NCBI GenBank assembly: GCA_001896545.1
Contig: MPOT01000055.1
Span: forward strand, 1-64,000
DNA from: Tepidanaerobacter sp. EBM-38
GTDB lineage: Bacteria > Bacillota > Thermosediminibacteria > Thermosediminibacterales > Tepidanaerobacteraceae
Direction of reading: 5' to 3'
DNA length: 64,000 bases
How positions within the stretch are numbered: the stretch's first letter is position 1; each line of letters begins with the position of its first letter. The notes under the pieces were generated by a model that did no database searches, was not told the DNA's origin, and was given only the letters and a program-made list of their open reading frames with translations. Both the position numbers and the translations under genes were made by a program. Positions 17,604 through 26,063 of this stretch are shown one piece after another.

Positions 17604-18452
17604 TCATTCACTTAGTTTTTTCCTAAGCACATCATAAAAGCTCCTTTTTTTAATACGTATTAAACGAGTTGAAAAGGAAGACTTCTTGACGATAATTTGA
17701 TCTCCGGGTAGCAACTCATATCCTTGTTGTCCATCTACAGTCAACATAATTTCAGGGTGTTCAGCTAAAAGTTTTACTTTAATAATATCATCTTTAGATA
17801 CAACAATAGACCGACTTCGCAGTGTATGAGGACATATTGGGGTCAATAACAATAAGTCCATGTCAGGATTTATAATTGGTCCTCCCGCTGATAAAGAGTA
17901 AGCAGTAGAACCAGTAGGTGTAGCAATAATTAACCCATCAGCATGATAAGTATCTATATAATCTTCATTAGCATAAGTTTTGAGACGTATTAATCTTGCA
18001 AAAGGTCCTTTAGTCACAACCACATCATTGAGAGCCAAAAAACTTTTTAAAACTTCACCGTTCCGAACCACTTCAGCCTCTAACATCATTCGAATATCTA
18101 TACTGTAATCCTTTTGGTTGAAACGCTCTAAATCGGTATATAAATCAGATATCTCTATTTCCGTCAAAAATCCTACATGGCCTAAATTTATACCTAATAT
18201 AGGTACTTCATAAGGGGCTACTTGTCTGGCAACATTTAAAAGTGTGCCATCACCGCCTAAAGTCACAGCAACATCTATTTTTTTTACAAGTTCATTTTTA
18301 TCAGCCGAAAGATGAGATAAGTTAAGTGAATCAGCAACTTCTTTTGGTAGCATTACTGAATAGTTCCGGTTCTCAAACCAGTTAATCAAACCTCCAGCTA
18401 TTTTTATCAAATTTTTTTTATAAACATTTGGATACAAACCTACTGTGAACAT
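17604..18452 (-). CDS. nadK: NAD kinase
   Basis: Makes NADP+ from NAD+ and ATP (or polyphosphate). The GGDGTLLNVAR motif (about residues 69-79), the NLGHVGFLTEIE loop, the NDVV motif and the TPTGSTAYSLSAGGPIINP catalytic region are all present. Length 282 residues is standard. Two bases separate it from the upstream membrane protein gene. It belongs to the conserved OLE neighbourhood. Confidence 0.95.
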   Translation of the reverse strand: MFTVGLYPNVYKKNLIKIAGGLINWFENRNYSVMLPKEVADSLNLSHLSADKNELVKKIDVAVTLGGDGTLLNVARQVAPYEVPILGINLGHVGFLTEIEISDLYTDLERFNQKDYSIDIRMMLEAEVVRNGEVLKSFLALNDVVVTKGPFARLIRLKTYANEDYIDTYHADGLIIATPTGSTAYSLSAGGPIINPDMDLLLLTPICPHTLRSRSIVVSKDDIIKVKLLAEHPEIMLTVDGQQGYELLPGDQIIVKKSSFSTRLIRIKKRSFYDVLRKKLSE

Positions 18453-18453
18453 T

Positions 18454-18975
18454 TCATCCTCCCCTGGTTAAGAAACCAATGATAAATCCAATAACAATTA
18501 AAATCACAATCCGTATCAAATATTTTATATATACTGTTTTATCATATTCTAAGATAGAGTATTCTACCGTCCTGATTTTTTGTCTTTCCATATCAACTAA
18601 AATTAGGCCATTGGGTTTGAATACCATGTAATACTCCAATAACTGGCGGCGTGTATCAGTATGTTTGGGTGAAGTTACTTTTTCACCGGTTTTTACTTCC
18701 GCAACATAGGACCTATTGCCCTTCTTAACTATCATATCGGCTCTAACTGTTATTTTATGTGGCTTATCATCAATAAATAATGTATAGGAACCTTCTTTTT
18801 GTAAATCTAATATTTGATAGCCCTTATTCTGCATAAACTCTATAGCCTTATATTCACTTTTTTTTGCCTTTTGCATTCTCTTTTTTAGATTATATCTTCT
18901 TAAATATTTTAAAATATTAACAGTTAAAATAGCCCCAATTATCACGCCAAATATTATGTAAGAGCTAATATCCAT
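18454..18975 (-). CDS. Membrane-anchored PD-(D/E)XK nuclease-like protein
   Basis: Not a family I can name. Layout: an N-terminal membrane helix (SYIIFGVIIGAILTVNIL), a basic region RRYNLKKRMQKAKKSEYKA, a soluble domain, then a C-terminal helix (YLIRIVILIVIGFIIGFL). The soluble part contains RADMIVKKGNRSYVAEVKTG, the Asp...Glu-x-Lys pattern of PD-(D/E)XK enzymes such as Holliday-junction resolvases and Card1-like or YraN-type nucleases, with Glu from EYKAIEFM possibly completing the site. I place the start at the ATG at 18975, 7 nt after GAAAGG. It is cotranscribed with nadK and lies in the OLE locus. Confidence 0.6.
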   Translation of the reverse strand: MDISSYIIFGVIIGAILTVNILKYLRRYNLKKRMQKAKKSEYKAIEFMQNKGYQILDLQKEGSYTLFIDDKPHKITVRADMIVKKGNRSYVAEVKTGEKVTSPKHTDTRRQLLEYYMVFKPNGLILVDMERQKIRTVEYSILEYDKTVYIKYLIRIVILIVIGFIIGFLTRGG

Positions 18976-19070
18976 TTTCATACCTTTCATGAGCAATATA
19001 ATAGAAACAGGCAGTATGCACTTGTCCCCTTATGTTCAATTCTACAAGAATAGAAGAATTCCTTTCATCT

Positions 19071-19874
19071 TTATAACAATTCAATATGCGACTTTTTTAC
19101 TATATCTTCTACATCAACGGAATTGCCAACTTTTAAATCCTTCCTGAAATGGGCAAGATACTCTATATTGCCCTTTGGGCCTTTTATAGGAGAAAATGTT
19201 AGACCGAGTACATGGAAATTATGTTCAGCAGCATTGGAAATTATCTTGTTAATTGCTTTTACATGAAGATTAAAATCTTTAACAACACCTTTTTTGCCAA
19301 CCTCTTCCCTGCCAACTTCAAACTGAGGCTTTATTAGAGTGATTAAATCTCCATTTTCATTAAGTAGTTGATAAAAAGGCTCAAATACCTTAGATAAAGA
19401 TATAAATGATAAATCCGCAGTGATAATATCCACTTTTTCGCCAATATCTTCAAAATTCAAATACCTAACATTTTTTCTTTCTAAGACTACAACCCTTGCA
19501 TCTTCTCTCAGACTATATGCTAGCTGGCCATATCCAACATCTACCGCGTAAACTTTCTTCGCACCTTTTTTCAACATACAGTCAGTAAAACCTCCAGTAG
19601 AAGCACCTGCATCTAACGCTATTTTGTCTTTAACCTTGATATTAAATGATTCAAGAGCTTTTTCTAGCTTAAGTCCTCCTCTGCTTACATATGGAAGTGA
19701 TTTTTGTTTAATTGTAATATTACTTTCTACATCAATTAAGGTTCCAGGCTTATCAATAATTTGAGCATTTACTGACACATTTCCGCACATTATTTCTGCT
19801 TTTGCTTTTTCCCTGCTATCAATCATGCCTTTATTTACCAATAATACATCTAACCTTTGTTTGTTTTGACTCAT
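19071..19874 (-). CDS. tlyA: TlyA family 16S/23S rRNA 2'-O-methyltransferase
   Basis: S4-domain plus FtsJ-like methyltransferase. The S4 RNA-binding domain covers residues 1-60 (RLDVLLVNKGMIDSREKAKAEIMCGNV); SAM motif I is ALDAGASTGGFTDCMLKKGA, followed by VYAVDVGYGQL, DLSFISL and LIKPQFEVGR. Mycobacterial TlyA methylates 16S and 23S rRNA and determines capreomycin sensitivity; Firmicutes homologues are assumed to do similar work. It begins 2 bp after oapA ends, so the two are coupled. This gene is a regular neighbour of OLE. Confidence 0.93.
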   Translation of the reverse strand: MSQNKQRLDVLLVNKGMIDSREKAKAEIMCGNVSVNAQIIDKPGTLIDVESNITIKQKSLPYVSRGGLKLEKALESFNIKVKDKIALDAGASTGGFTDCMLKKGAKKVYAVDVGYGQLAYSLREDARVVVLERKNVRYLNFEDIGEKVDIITADLSFISLSKVFEPFYQLLNENGDLITLIKPQFEVGREEVGKKGVVKDFNLHVKAINKIISNAAEHNFHVLGLTFSPIKGPKGNIEYLAHFRKDLKVGNSVDVEDIVKKSHIELL

Positions 19875-19876
19875 TA

Positions 19877-20491
19877 TTATTCTCTCCTAATTTTCCCCTT
19901 AGTTCCACCATTTTTTGGTAAAATATCAATATGCAGTCTATTGCTTAACATATATAAAAATAAAGCTACATTATATACAACCTTTTTGGAATTGTTTATA
20001 GCTATACCCTTTCCTATTGCTTTTCCTCCGATGGTCAGTGTTGAAATAATCCCGGTCAATAATATGCTGAGAATTATATCATTGTTACCATAGGCAACCT
20101 TAAGTATTATAGCCGCTCCAGCAGCTCCGCTTATAATCCCACATATATCGCCAACGACGTCATTACAAAAGTTCGATACTATGTCAGCATTTCTAATCAA
20201 CTTTACTGCTTCTTTTCCACCTGGAATCTTATCTGCAGCCATAGCATGAAAAGGTGCCTCATTTGCTGAAGTAACAGCTATACCAATTATATCAAAAATA
20301 ATTCCTATAGCAATTATTATAAGCAAAACTACTAATGATACAACAACATTAACCTTTTTCAATAGCAGTTCTGAAATCAAACTAAAAAAAACGGAAAGTC
20401 CAAAAGCCAAAATGCACGCTCTATGCACCCATCTGGTTTTTGAATTCCCGTTATTTTTTTTAAACTTTTTGTTTTCTACATCTGAATTCAA
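19877..20491 (-). CDS. oapA: OLE-associated protein A (OapA)
   Basis: Integral membrane protein that binds OLE RNA and brings it to the cell membrane. The 204 residues contain a polar N-terminus and four predicted helices (about 28-45, 50-75, 115-135 and 140-160). The conserved central region ANEAPFHAMAADKIPGGKEAV is followed by a DxxxD motif in NDVVGDICG, a hallmark of the family. Translation starts at TTG behind GGAGGT. The gene lies immediately 3' of the OLE RNA and 2 bp before tlyA. Family assignment rests on motif and position. Confidence 0.9.
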   Translation of the reverse strand: MNSDVENKKFKKNNGNSKTRWVHRACILAFGLSVFFSLISELLLKKVNVVVSLVVLLIIIAIGIIFDIIGIAVTSANEAPFHAMAADKIPGGKEAVKLIRNADIVSNFCNDVVGDICGIISGAAGAAIILKVAYGNNDIILSILLTGIISTLTIGGKAIGKGIAINNSKKVVYNVALFLYMLSNRLHIDILPKNGGTKGKIRRE

Positions 20492-20514
20492 TAAACTACC
20501 TCCGTTTTTTTTGA

Positions 20515-21118
20515 CGAGAACAGGTGGTAATGGAAAGGGTAAATTTTGTGGCTTAGGTCTAGCAGGATTTCCCCAGCAGACATCTAATCGTTGCCGAAAA
20601 GACGGTTCCCCTTTAAGTCCGCTACTGCTATGTCACCATAAGCAGGGCTAGATTACCACTTAGTCCACACTGTAATCCCCAGTCCATTTCCCAAAAGGAC
20701 AGTCTAGGAGATTTCCTCACCAAAATCACTCTCCTCCTAGCCTCTTTTGCAAAATGGATTTCAAAGGTAAAAAATTGATTTGCAATTTGGCCAAATTACA
20801 AATCAACCGATAAGCCTTTTTCCGCCCATCTCACTCAAGGCAGGCTACACTGCACCCAACATTTCATCGAATGCAGGTTCACACCCTAAGCCATAGCAAT
20901 TGAGGATCTCTCTCAAACCACGCACTTAGGTCTCCGCGGAGGTAGGGTCAACGCCTACATGCCTTTGTAGATCGCCCCATCCTCCTTACTCCCAGCACCA
21001 GCTCCCAACTGGGCGTCGGCAGCCAGCACTAAGAACTTCATCGATATGCCCTTGACGGATTTTTAGCCCCGCCTTCAGAGGAGCGATTTTGACTAGAATA
21101 CTGTACCACCTGTTTTTC
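20515..21118 (-). ncRNA. ole: OLE RNA (ornate, large, extremophilic)
   Basis: A roughly 600-nt gap without a gene, markedly richer in G+C than its AT-rich surroundings, lies between ispA and oapA. The ends form an 11-bp terminal stem: AACAGGTGGTA (20519-20529) is the exact complement of TACCACCTGTT (21104-21114). Many internal inverted repeats follow. Length, position just upstream of oapA, and the ispA/xse/nusB and tlyA/nadK/argR/recN flanks match the published OLE class of anaerobic and extremophilic Firmicutes. OLE forms a membrane ribonucleoprotein with OapA and other proteins, and in Bacillus halodurans it influences cold, short-chain alcohol and Mg2+ tolerance. It seems to be processed from or embedded in the operon transcript. 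Confidence 0.9.
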
Positions 21119-21178
21119 TTATTTAGAAATTATTATACCACAAAAAATAGATGGATTCAATAATTGTAACCGTACATT

Positions 21179-22069
21179 TTAATAATCTCGTTTTGAAATA
21201 AAATCAGTTAATTGCATAAAGAAATCATTATTATTATAATTTGATATTAATTGTTTTGCCTCTAATGATAAATTGTTAACTATTTCTACTGATTTATTAA
21301 AGCCCAATAAATTGACAAAAGTATTTTTTTTATTTTTCATATCGCTTCCTACTGGCTTACCCAAAACTGCTTCACTGCCTTTGATATCTAAAATATCATC
21401 GACGATTTGAAAAATCAAGCCCAGCTTTTCTCCAAAACATTTAATTGTTTCCAAATCTTTCTTTGATGCTCCTGCAAGCCTAGCGCCAGACCAAAAAGAA
21501 ACGCTCATCAAGCATCCCGTTTTATGGGTACTTATATAAAAAAGTGTGTCACTATTAACATCTTTTCCTGATGTAATAATATCAACGGTTTGTCCCCCAA
21601 CCATCCCATATCCTCCAGCTGCTAGAGAAACTTTCTCAATAACATCTACGACTGCAGCAGGATTTATACCACTAATTTGTGAATTTTTAGCTATTGTTGC
21701 AAAAGCATGTGTCAAAAGGGCATCACCTGCCAACAGTGCCACTGCATCTCCATATACCTTATGACATGTCGGCTTTCCTCTACGGAAATCGTCATTGTCC
21801 ATAACAGGTAAATCATCATGTATTAAAGAATATGTATGTATCATCTCAATACCACAGGCTGTAGGAATTACTTTTTCATAAGGTGTTCCAAAAAGTTCTG
21901 CAGCCTTCATAACTATTATAGGCCGGAGTCTTTTACCGCCTGAAAGAGTGCTGTAATGCATTGCTTCATAAAGTTTTGAGGGTAATTCATCTTTTCGAGG
22001 AAGATAGTGGGGCAACTCTTGTTCCACAACTTGTGCCATATATTTCATTTCACTTTCGAATTTATTCAA
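21179..22069 (-). CDS. ispA: Polyprenyl (farnesyl/geranylgeranyl) diphosphate synthase
   Basis: Condenses IPP with allylic diphosphates for quinone, carotenoid or undecaprenyl precursors. Seen: SGGKRLRPIIVMKAAELFG, first Asp-rich motif LIHDDLPVMDNDD, RRGKPTCHKVYGDAVALLAGDAL, and second Asp-rich motif FQIVDDILD. At 296 residues it matches IspA/FPP synthases. The start overlaps xseB by 8 bp. The OLE RNA begins about 60 nt after its stop codon. Confidence 0.94.
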   Translation of the reverse strand: MNKFESEMKYMAQVVEQELPHYLPRKDELPSKLYEAMHYSTLSGGKRLRPIIVMKAAELFGTPYEKVIPTACGIEMIHTYSLIHDDLPVMDNDDFRRGKPTCHKVYGDAVALLAGDALLTHAFATIAKNSQISGINPAAVVDVIEKVSLAAGGYGMVGGQTVDIITSGKDVNSDTLFYISTHKTGCLMSVSFWSGARLAGASKKDLETIKCFGEKLGLIFQIVDDILDIKGSEAVLGKPVGSDMKNKKNTFVNLLGFNKSVEIVNNLSLEAKQLISNYNNNDFFMQLTDFISKRDY

Positions 22070-22304
22070 TTACTTCCGAACCCCCGTTAAAATCTTGTAT
22101 AATTAAATCTCCATTTAAATCTTTTGTCAAAACTTGTATTTTGCCTTCAGCTTCATCCAATATTTTTGAACATGTCTTGATAAGGTTGATTCCTTCCTCA
22201 AAAAAAGTAAGGGCTTCTTCTAATGTTAAATCACCTTTTTCTAGCTGCTCTGCGATATATTCTAATCGAGCTATAGCATCCTCATATTTGAGAGTAGAAT
22301 TCAA
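22062..22304 (-). CDS. xseB: Exodeoxyribonuclease VII small subunit
   Basis: The 80-residue helical subunit that, in multiple copies, joins XseA to form ExoVII, which degrades single-stranded DNA. The KYEDAIARLEYIAEQLEKGDLTLEEAL segment (about residues 5-31) and EGINLIKTCSKILDEAEGKI are typical. It overlaps xseA by 4 bp and ispA by 8 bp. Confidence 0.95.
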   Translation of the reverse strand: MNSTLKYEDAIARLEYIAEQLEKGDLTLEEALTFFEEGINLIKTCSKILDEAEGKIQVLTKDLNGDLIIQDFNGGSEVIE

Positions 22305-23518
22305 TCATCATCACCCTTTCCTTTGCTATCTTCCACACTACATAAAAGGCGGCCACCAGACAATAATACAATAACGGAATCGCCATTTTTAACATCCTTT
22401 GGGCGTTTTATAATTTTGTTCTCATCAGGGCTCATACATATACTGTAGCCTCTCTTTAATATGGATAGAGGGTTTAAAGCTTCAAGTCTAGCAATATAAT
22501 GATTTAAAATTGATTTCTTTTTCGATATGTAAAAGTCAATATCCTTTTGCAATCTTTTTGAAAGCTGGTCCATTATCAGACTGCAGTTAATAATATATGT
22601 TTCTGGCCTTTTAAAAATAGGTGCTCTTTTTAGATATTCAAGTTTTTGCCTTCTGGCACCTATATAACCTAATATGCCATTAATTAACCTAAGACTTATG
22701 TATCGAATTTCATTTTGTAGCACTCGTTTTTCAGGTACAGCAATTTCACCTGCAGCCGATGGAGTTGGCGCTCTTTTATCAGCCACAAAATCACTTATGG
22801 TATAATCAGTTTCATGGCCAACAGCAGAAATAACAGGAATTGGCGAATTTGCAATTGCCCTAGCAACTTTCTCTTCATTAAATGCCCATAATTCCTCAAT
22901 AGAGCCGCCACCTCTACCTACTATAATTACATCAATATCTTTTAACCTATTAAGTTCAAGTATGGCAGAACAAATCTCTTCAGCCGCATCTCTACCTTGA
23001 ACCAGCACTGGAGCAATTATAATATCAACATTGGGAAATCGCCTTTTTATTACAGTTAATAAATCTCTTATTGCTGCCCCTGTCAAAGATGTTATTATGC
23101 CAATCTTTTTGGGCAAGAAAGGTATCGGTTGCTTTCGTTGTAATTCAAAAAGGCCTTCTTTAGCCAATCGTTCCTTTAGCTTTTCAAAAGCAATATGTAA
23201 TGCCCCAATGCCGTCTGGCTGTAAATCTTCTACATATAGCTGATACTCACCACTTTTAGCAAAAATACTTATAAAACCAAACGCTACTACTCTCATTCCG
23301 TTCTCTGGTATGAAAGGAAGTAATATATTGCTGTTTCTGAACATCACACATCGAATTTGAGATTTTTCATCCTTTAAAGTAAAATACATATGCCCAGATA
23401 TATGATGCTTAAAGTTGGAAATTTCTCCTCGTATATACACATGCCTTAAAATCTCATTTGTATCAAAAAGATATTTTATTATATTGGTGATTTCACTTAC
23501 GGTTAAAACAGGTTTCAA
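22301..23518 (-). CDS. xseA: Exodeoxyribonuclease VII large subunit
   Basis: Catalytic subunit of ExoVII. An N-terminal OB fold (residues 1-100; VYIRGEISNFKHHISGHMYFTLKD) is followed by the catalytic domain with GIITSLTGAAIRDLL, GRGGGSIEELWAFNEE and ISAVGHETDYTISDFVADKRAPTPSAA. The 405-residue length is usual. Translation starts at TTG after AGGGAGG. First of three overlapping genes. Confidence 0.95.
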   Translation of the reverse strand: MKPVLTVSEITNIIKYLFDTNEILRHVYIRGEISNFKHHISGHMYFTLKDEKSQIRCVMFRNSNILLPFIPENGMRVVAFGFISIFAKSGEYQLYVEDLQPDGIGALHIAFEKLKERLAKEGLFELQRKQPIPFLPKKIGIITSLTGAAIRDLLTVIKRRFPNVDIIIAPVLVQGRDAAEEICSAILELNRLKDIDVIIVGRGGGSIEELWAFNEEKVARAIANSPIPVISAVGHETDYTISDFVADKRAPTPSAAGEIAVPEKRVLQNEIRYISLRLINGILGYIGARRQKLEYLKRAPIFKRPETYIINCSLIMDQLSKRLQKDIDFYISKKKSILNHYIARLEALNPLSILKRGYSICMSPDENKIIKRPKDVKNGDSVIVLLSGGRLLCSVEDSKGKGDDD

Positions 23519-23654
23519 AGTAAGCCTCCCTAAAATTTACGGCGATTAGCAAAATAATGCCTTGAAAATATACTCTTTGATCATCATAATGAACTTCAAT
23601 TTTATTACACAGTTTGCTAATTTAAGAAAAACATAAAACAAGATAATGGCTATG

Positions 23655-24062
23655 CTATTGCTTTGACGAGTAATCTTTAGCAATAGATCCTAATAGCCCA
23701 TTTATAAATTTGTAAGACTGCTCATCGCCATACTTCTTTGCAATTTCAACAGCTTCATTTATAGAAACACTCATTGGTATATCTTGAGAATAAATAATCT
23801 CATATACAGCAAGTCTTAATATATTTCTATCTGTGGAAGCCATTCGATCTATTGTCCAGTCATCGGAATATTTATTTATAACCTTGTCAATATTCGTTAG
23901 ATTGTTAAGCACTCCCCTAACTTCACTTTGAATAAATGACTTTTGGTTTTCATCTTTTAAAAATTCAATCACAATTTCTGATGCTTCTTCAACTGTATTA
24001 TTACCGACATCAATAGCAAAAAGTATTTTAAATGCTTGTTCTCTTGCAATTTTCCTACTCAA
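23655..24062 (-). CDS. nusB: Transcription antitermination factor NusB
   Basis: RNA-binding factor that joins NusE at boxA during rRNA antitermination. Seen: RKIAREQAFKILFAIDVG at the N-terminus, NKYSDDWTIDRMASTDRNILRLAVYEI, and the ending PMSVSINEAVEIAKKYGDEQSYKFINGLLG. I start at the TTG at 24062, 8 nt after GAGGAGTG; the GTG three codons earlier overlaps that site. The gene follows the asp23-amaP-DUF2273 group, a common Clostridia arrangement. Confidence 0.94.
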   Translation of the reverse strand: MSRKIAREQAFKILFAIDVGNNTVEEASEIVIEFLKDENQKSFIQSEVRGVLNNLTNIDKVINKYSDDWTIDRMASTDRNILRLAVYEIIYSQDIPMSVSINEAVEIAKKYGDEQSYKFINGLLGSIAKDYSSKQ

Positions 24063-24074
24063 AAAAGGCACTCC

Positions 24075-24293
24075 TCATCTACTACCCGGAGGTAAGATTT
24101 TATCTAATATATCACGAATATCCTCTTTGCTGTCTATAGATTTACCTATATAATATCCCGCTAGAGTACATAGGATAACAAATAAAGCTTTTAAAAAACC
24201 CATCGTAATTATTATTATGCCAATTAGGAGTCCAAAGATTCCCCCAAGTATTTTCCCTCGATGCTCAATCCATAACTCATGTAAGAAGTCCAA
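24075..24293 (-). CDS. DUF2273 small membrane protein
   Basis: A 72-residue protein with two close membrane helices (GGIFGLLIGIIIITMGFLKALFVILCTLAGYYIGKS spans about residues 17-52) and a charged end DSKEDIRDILDKILPPG. DUF2273 proteins are regularly encoded with amaP and asp23 and are thought to help hold Asp23 at the membrane. Gaps of 12-13 bp on both sides indicate one operon. Confidence 0.88.
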   Translation of the reverse strand: MDFLHELWIEHRGKILGGIFGLLIGIIIITMGFLKALFVILCTLAGYYIGKSIDSKEDIRDILDKILPPGSR

Positions 24294-24306
24294 TTACTCT
24301 CACCTC

Positions 24307-24843
24307 TCATTTTGCAACTTTTTGCTTGGGCTGATTTGAAATGTTATCTATGCTTATTTGTATATCATTAACTGAAATTCCTGCAGTAGTTTCTATGTAA
24401 TCTTTAATAGTTTTTTGTAGTTCTAAAGTCATCTCGGGTATTATAACATCATAATTGACCGTAAGTTTTAGTAGTATTGAAACTCCATTTTCTTGTTTTT
24501 TAACCTTTATCTTAGAATCTTTTATATTTTCAATATCTCTTATTACTTTTAAAGCAAGGTTTTCTATAGCGTCTAAGGTTATGCATACTTTCCCTAACTC
24601 GCTGTCTTTTACAGTAGTCTCAGACACTCTATTAGATTTTAAGCCATAGAATAAAAACCTCAAGCTTATAAGTAGCAAAACTAGACCTATAGCACATGTC
24701 TCCCATCTACCATATAAAATTGATAGACTTGTAATAACATATTGAAAACTAACTATTTTAATGGAAAATAGAATGAGAACAATAGACAGTAAAGAAAAAA
24801 ACAGTGCATAAATAGCTAGTATAATCCTATCGAAAAGATTCAT
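24307..24843 (-). CDS. amaP: Alkaline shock response membrane anchor protein AmaP
   Basis: Membrane anchor for Asp23. Two N-terminal helices are visible (about residues 8-30 and 50-67), followed by a soluble domain of the Asp23/AmaP fold (LDAIENLALKVIRDIENIKDSKIKV ... DIQISIDNIS). Length 178 is typical. Position between asp23 and DUF2273 is diagnostic. A stable hairpin lies between it and asp23. Confidence 0.88.
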   Translation of the reverse strand: MNLFDRIILAIYALFFSLLSIVLILFSIKIVSFQYVITSLSILYGRWETCAIGLVLLLISLRFLFYGLKSNRVSETTVKDSELGKVCITLDAIENLALKVIRDIENIKDSKIKVKKQENGVSILLKLTVNYDVIIPEMTLELQKTIKDYIETTAGISVNDIQISIDNISNQPKQKVAK

Positions 24844-24871
24844 ATTAAAAGCCTCCTCCCAAGCTGAATCA

Positions 24872-24896
24872 GCCCCCTGATAGCAATTCAGGGGGC
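24872..24896 (-). other. GC-rich intercistronic hairpin between asp23 and amaP
   Basis: GCCCCCTGA and TCAGGGGGC (9 bp, perfect) flank a 7-nt loop. On the minus strand it is followed by TGATTCAGC and not by a T-run, so it is more likely an mRNA stabiliser or partial terminator setting a higher Asp23 level. Confidence 0.55.
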
Positions 24897-24907
24897 ATTA
24901 TTAGATT

Positions 24908-25294
24908 TTATTTATTATTTTCTTCCTTTACTGTTGGAGAATCAAAATTTACACCTTGGACATGGATATTTACTTCAGCAACGGATAAACCCGTCATATT
25001 TTCAATAGCTTTTTTTACATTTTCCTGCACGTTCCATGCTACTTCGGGTATGCGCACACCATAGTCTACAATAACATATAAATCTACAACAGCTTCTTTT
25101 TCGTTTACTTCAACTTTAACACCTTTAGCCAAGTTTTTACGTCCCAATATTTCCGTAATTCCACCAACAATGCCTCCACTCATACCTGCTATGCCTTCAA
25201 CTTCTGTAGCAGCAAGCCCTGCTATCACCTCAACAACATCATCAGCAATTTTTATAGAACCTTTTTCGTTATTCTCATCTTTATTATTATTCAT
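24908..25294 (-). CDS. asp23: Asp23/Gls24 family envelope stress protein
   Basis: Conserved cell-envelope-associated protein. IKIADDVVEVIAGLAATEVEGIAGMSGG is the family N-terminal signature, followed by VEVNEKEAVVDLYVIVDYGVRIPEVAWNVQENVKKAIENMTGL and VHVQGV-like IHVQGVNF. I start at the ATG at 25294, 7 nt after AAAGGAGAA; this gives 128 residues. It has its own sigma-A promoter with tandem repeats upstream. Confidence 0.93.
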   Translation of the reverse strand: MNNNKDENNEKGSIKIADDVVEVIAGLAATEVEGIAGMSGGIVGGITEILGRKNLAKGVKVEVNEKEAVVDLYVIVDYGVRIPEVAWNVQENVKKAIENMTGLSVAEVNIHVQGVNFDSPTVKEENNK

Positions 25295-25332
25295 ACCTTT
25301 TCTCCTTTCAAAAAGTATCAAAACCTAAGGTT

Positions 25333-25382
25333 ATTATAGCAAAATAATCGGAGTATTACAATTGCAATTGAAGTATTACAAT
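25333..25382 (-). promoter_or_regulatory. Sigma-A promoter of the asp23 operon with tandem 11-bp repeats
   Basis: Minus-strand TTGTAA (25356-25361), 17-nt spacer, TATAAT (25333-25338). An 11-bp direct repeat, ATTGTAATACT on the minus strand, occurs at 25352-25362, covering the -35 box, and again at 25372-25382. The 20-bp period puts both on one face of the helix, as for a dimeric regulator. Confidence 0.6.
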
Positions 25383-25390
25383 TAAATCTC

Positions 25391-25951
25391 TTATTTTCTT
25401 TCTATAATAGTAATTTTATCTACAGTAACACCAGTTGTTTTTGTAACCACATCTGTAATTTGTGCAATATCTTTAGGCAAAAGGCCATCGGCCTTAACTA
25501 CAATATTGATAAATTCATCAGAGAAGAAAATTACTGCATCCTCAAATCCTTTTGCTTTTATCAAGTTCTCCACAATCATCTCTTTCTCAATTTTTTGAGA
25601 CAATGTAATTAAATCATGTTGTGCTTTTTCTTTAGAATCATTACTTGCATTAGGATTGTTTATTAGTTCCCGCAAATAATCAGCTTCTTGACTCCTCAAA
25701 CGGTCTCTTTCAAGTTTGTAGTCTATAAAAAAATCACTTTCTAGGTTTTTGATAATTTCAGTGTTAACATCATCAGTATTTGTATGAATTGTTGATGTTT
25801 TTTCTAAGTCTGTTTCTAAGTCTGAAGGATTAAGCTGTTTTTCATATGTTACTTTAGGAAAGTTACCTAAAAACATCATGTAAATTGATAATAATAATAC
25901 TAAAGCAAATAGAATTATTAAAATGGTTCTTTTTCTCACCACAAATGACAT
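25391..25951 (-). CDS. spoIIIAH: Stage III sporulation protein AH (SpoIIIAH)
   Basis: Mother-cell protein whose extracellular domain binds forespore SpoIIQ across the intermembrane space, forming the feeding-tube channel. One N-terminal helix (RTILIILFALVLLLSIYMMF) precedes a coiled coil (ESDFFIDYKLERDRLRSQEADYLRELINN) and the YscJ/FliF-like ring domain ending GVTVDKITIIERK. I start at the ATG at 25951, behind AGGAGGG. Length 186 residues is a little shorter than Bacillus. Confidence 0.93.
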   Translation of the reverse strand: MSFVVRKRTILIILFALVLLLSIYMMFLGNFPKVTYEKQLNPSDLETDLEKTSTIHTNTDDVNTEIIKNLESDFFIDYKLERDRLRSQEADYLRELINNPNASNDSKEKAQHDLITLSQKIEKEMIVENLIKAKGFEDAVIFFSDEFINIVVKADGLLPKDIAQITDVVTKTTGVTVDKITIIERK

Positions 25952-26063
25952 CTTATTTTCCCTCCTGTAAAGAATTGTTTTCGATAAACCAAGGCATGGT
26001 ACCAAGTTGTAATAGAGTTTTATCAATTAATTATATTTGATTTATAATTTTATTTTTTTGCAA

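Noticed and set aside
20412..20651. Plus-strand open frame running across the oapA 5' end and OLE RNA.
   Set aside because: Antisense to oapA and the structured RNA, no ribosome-binding site, no family pattern.
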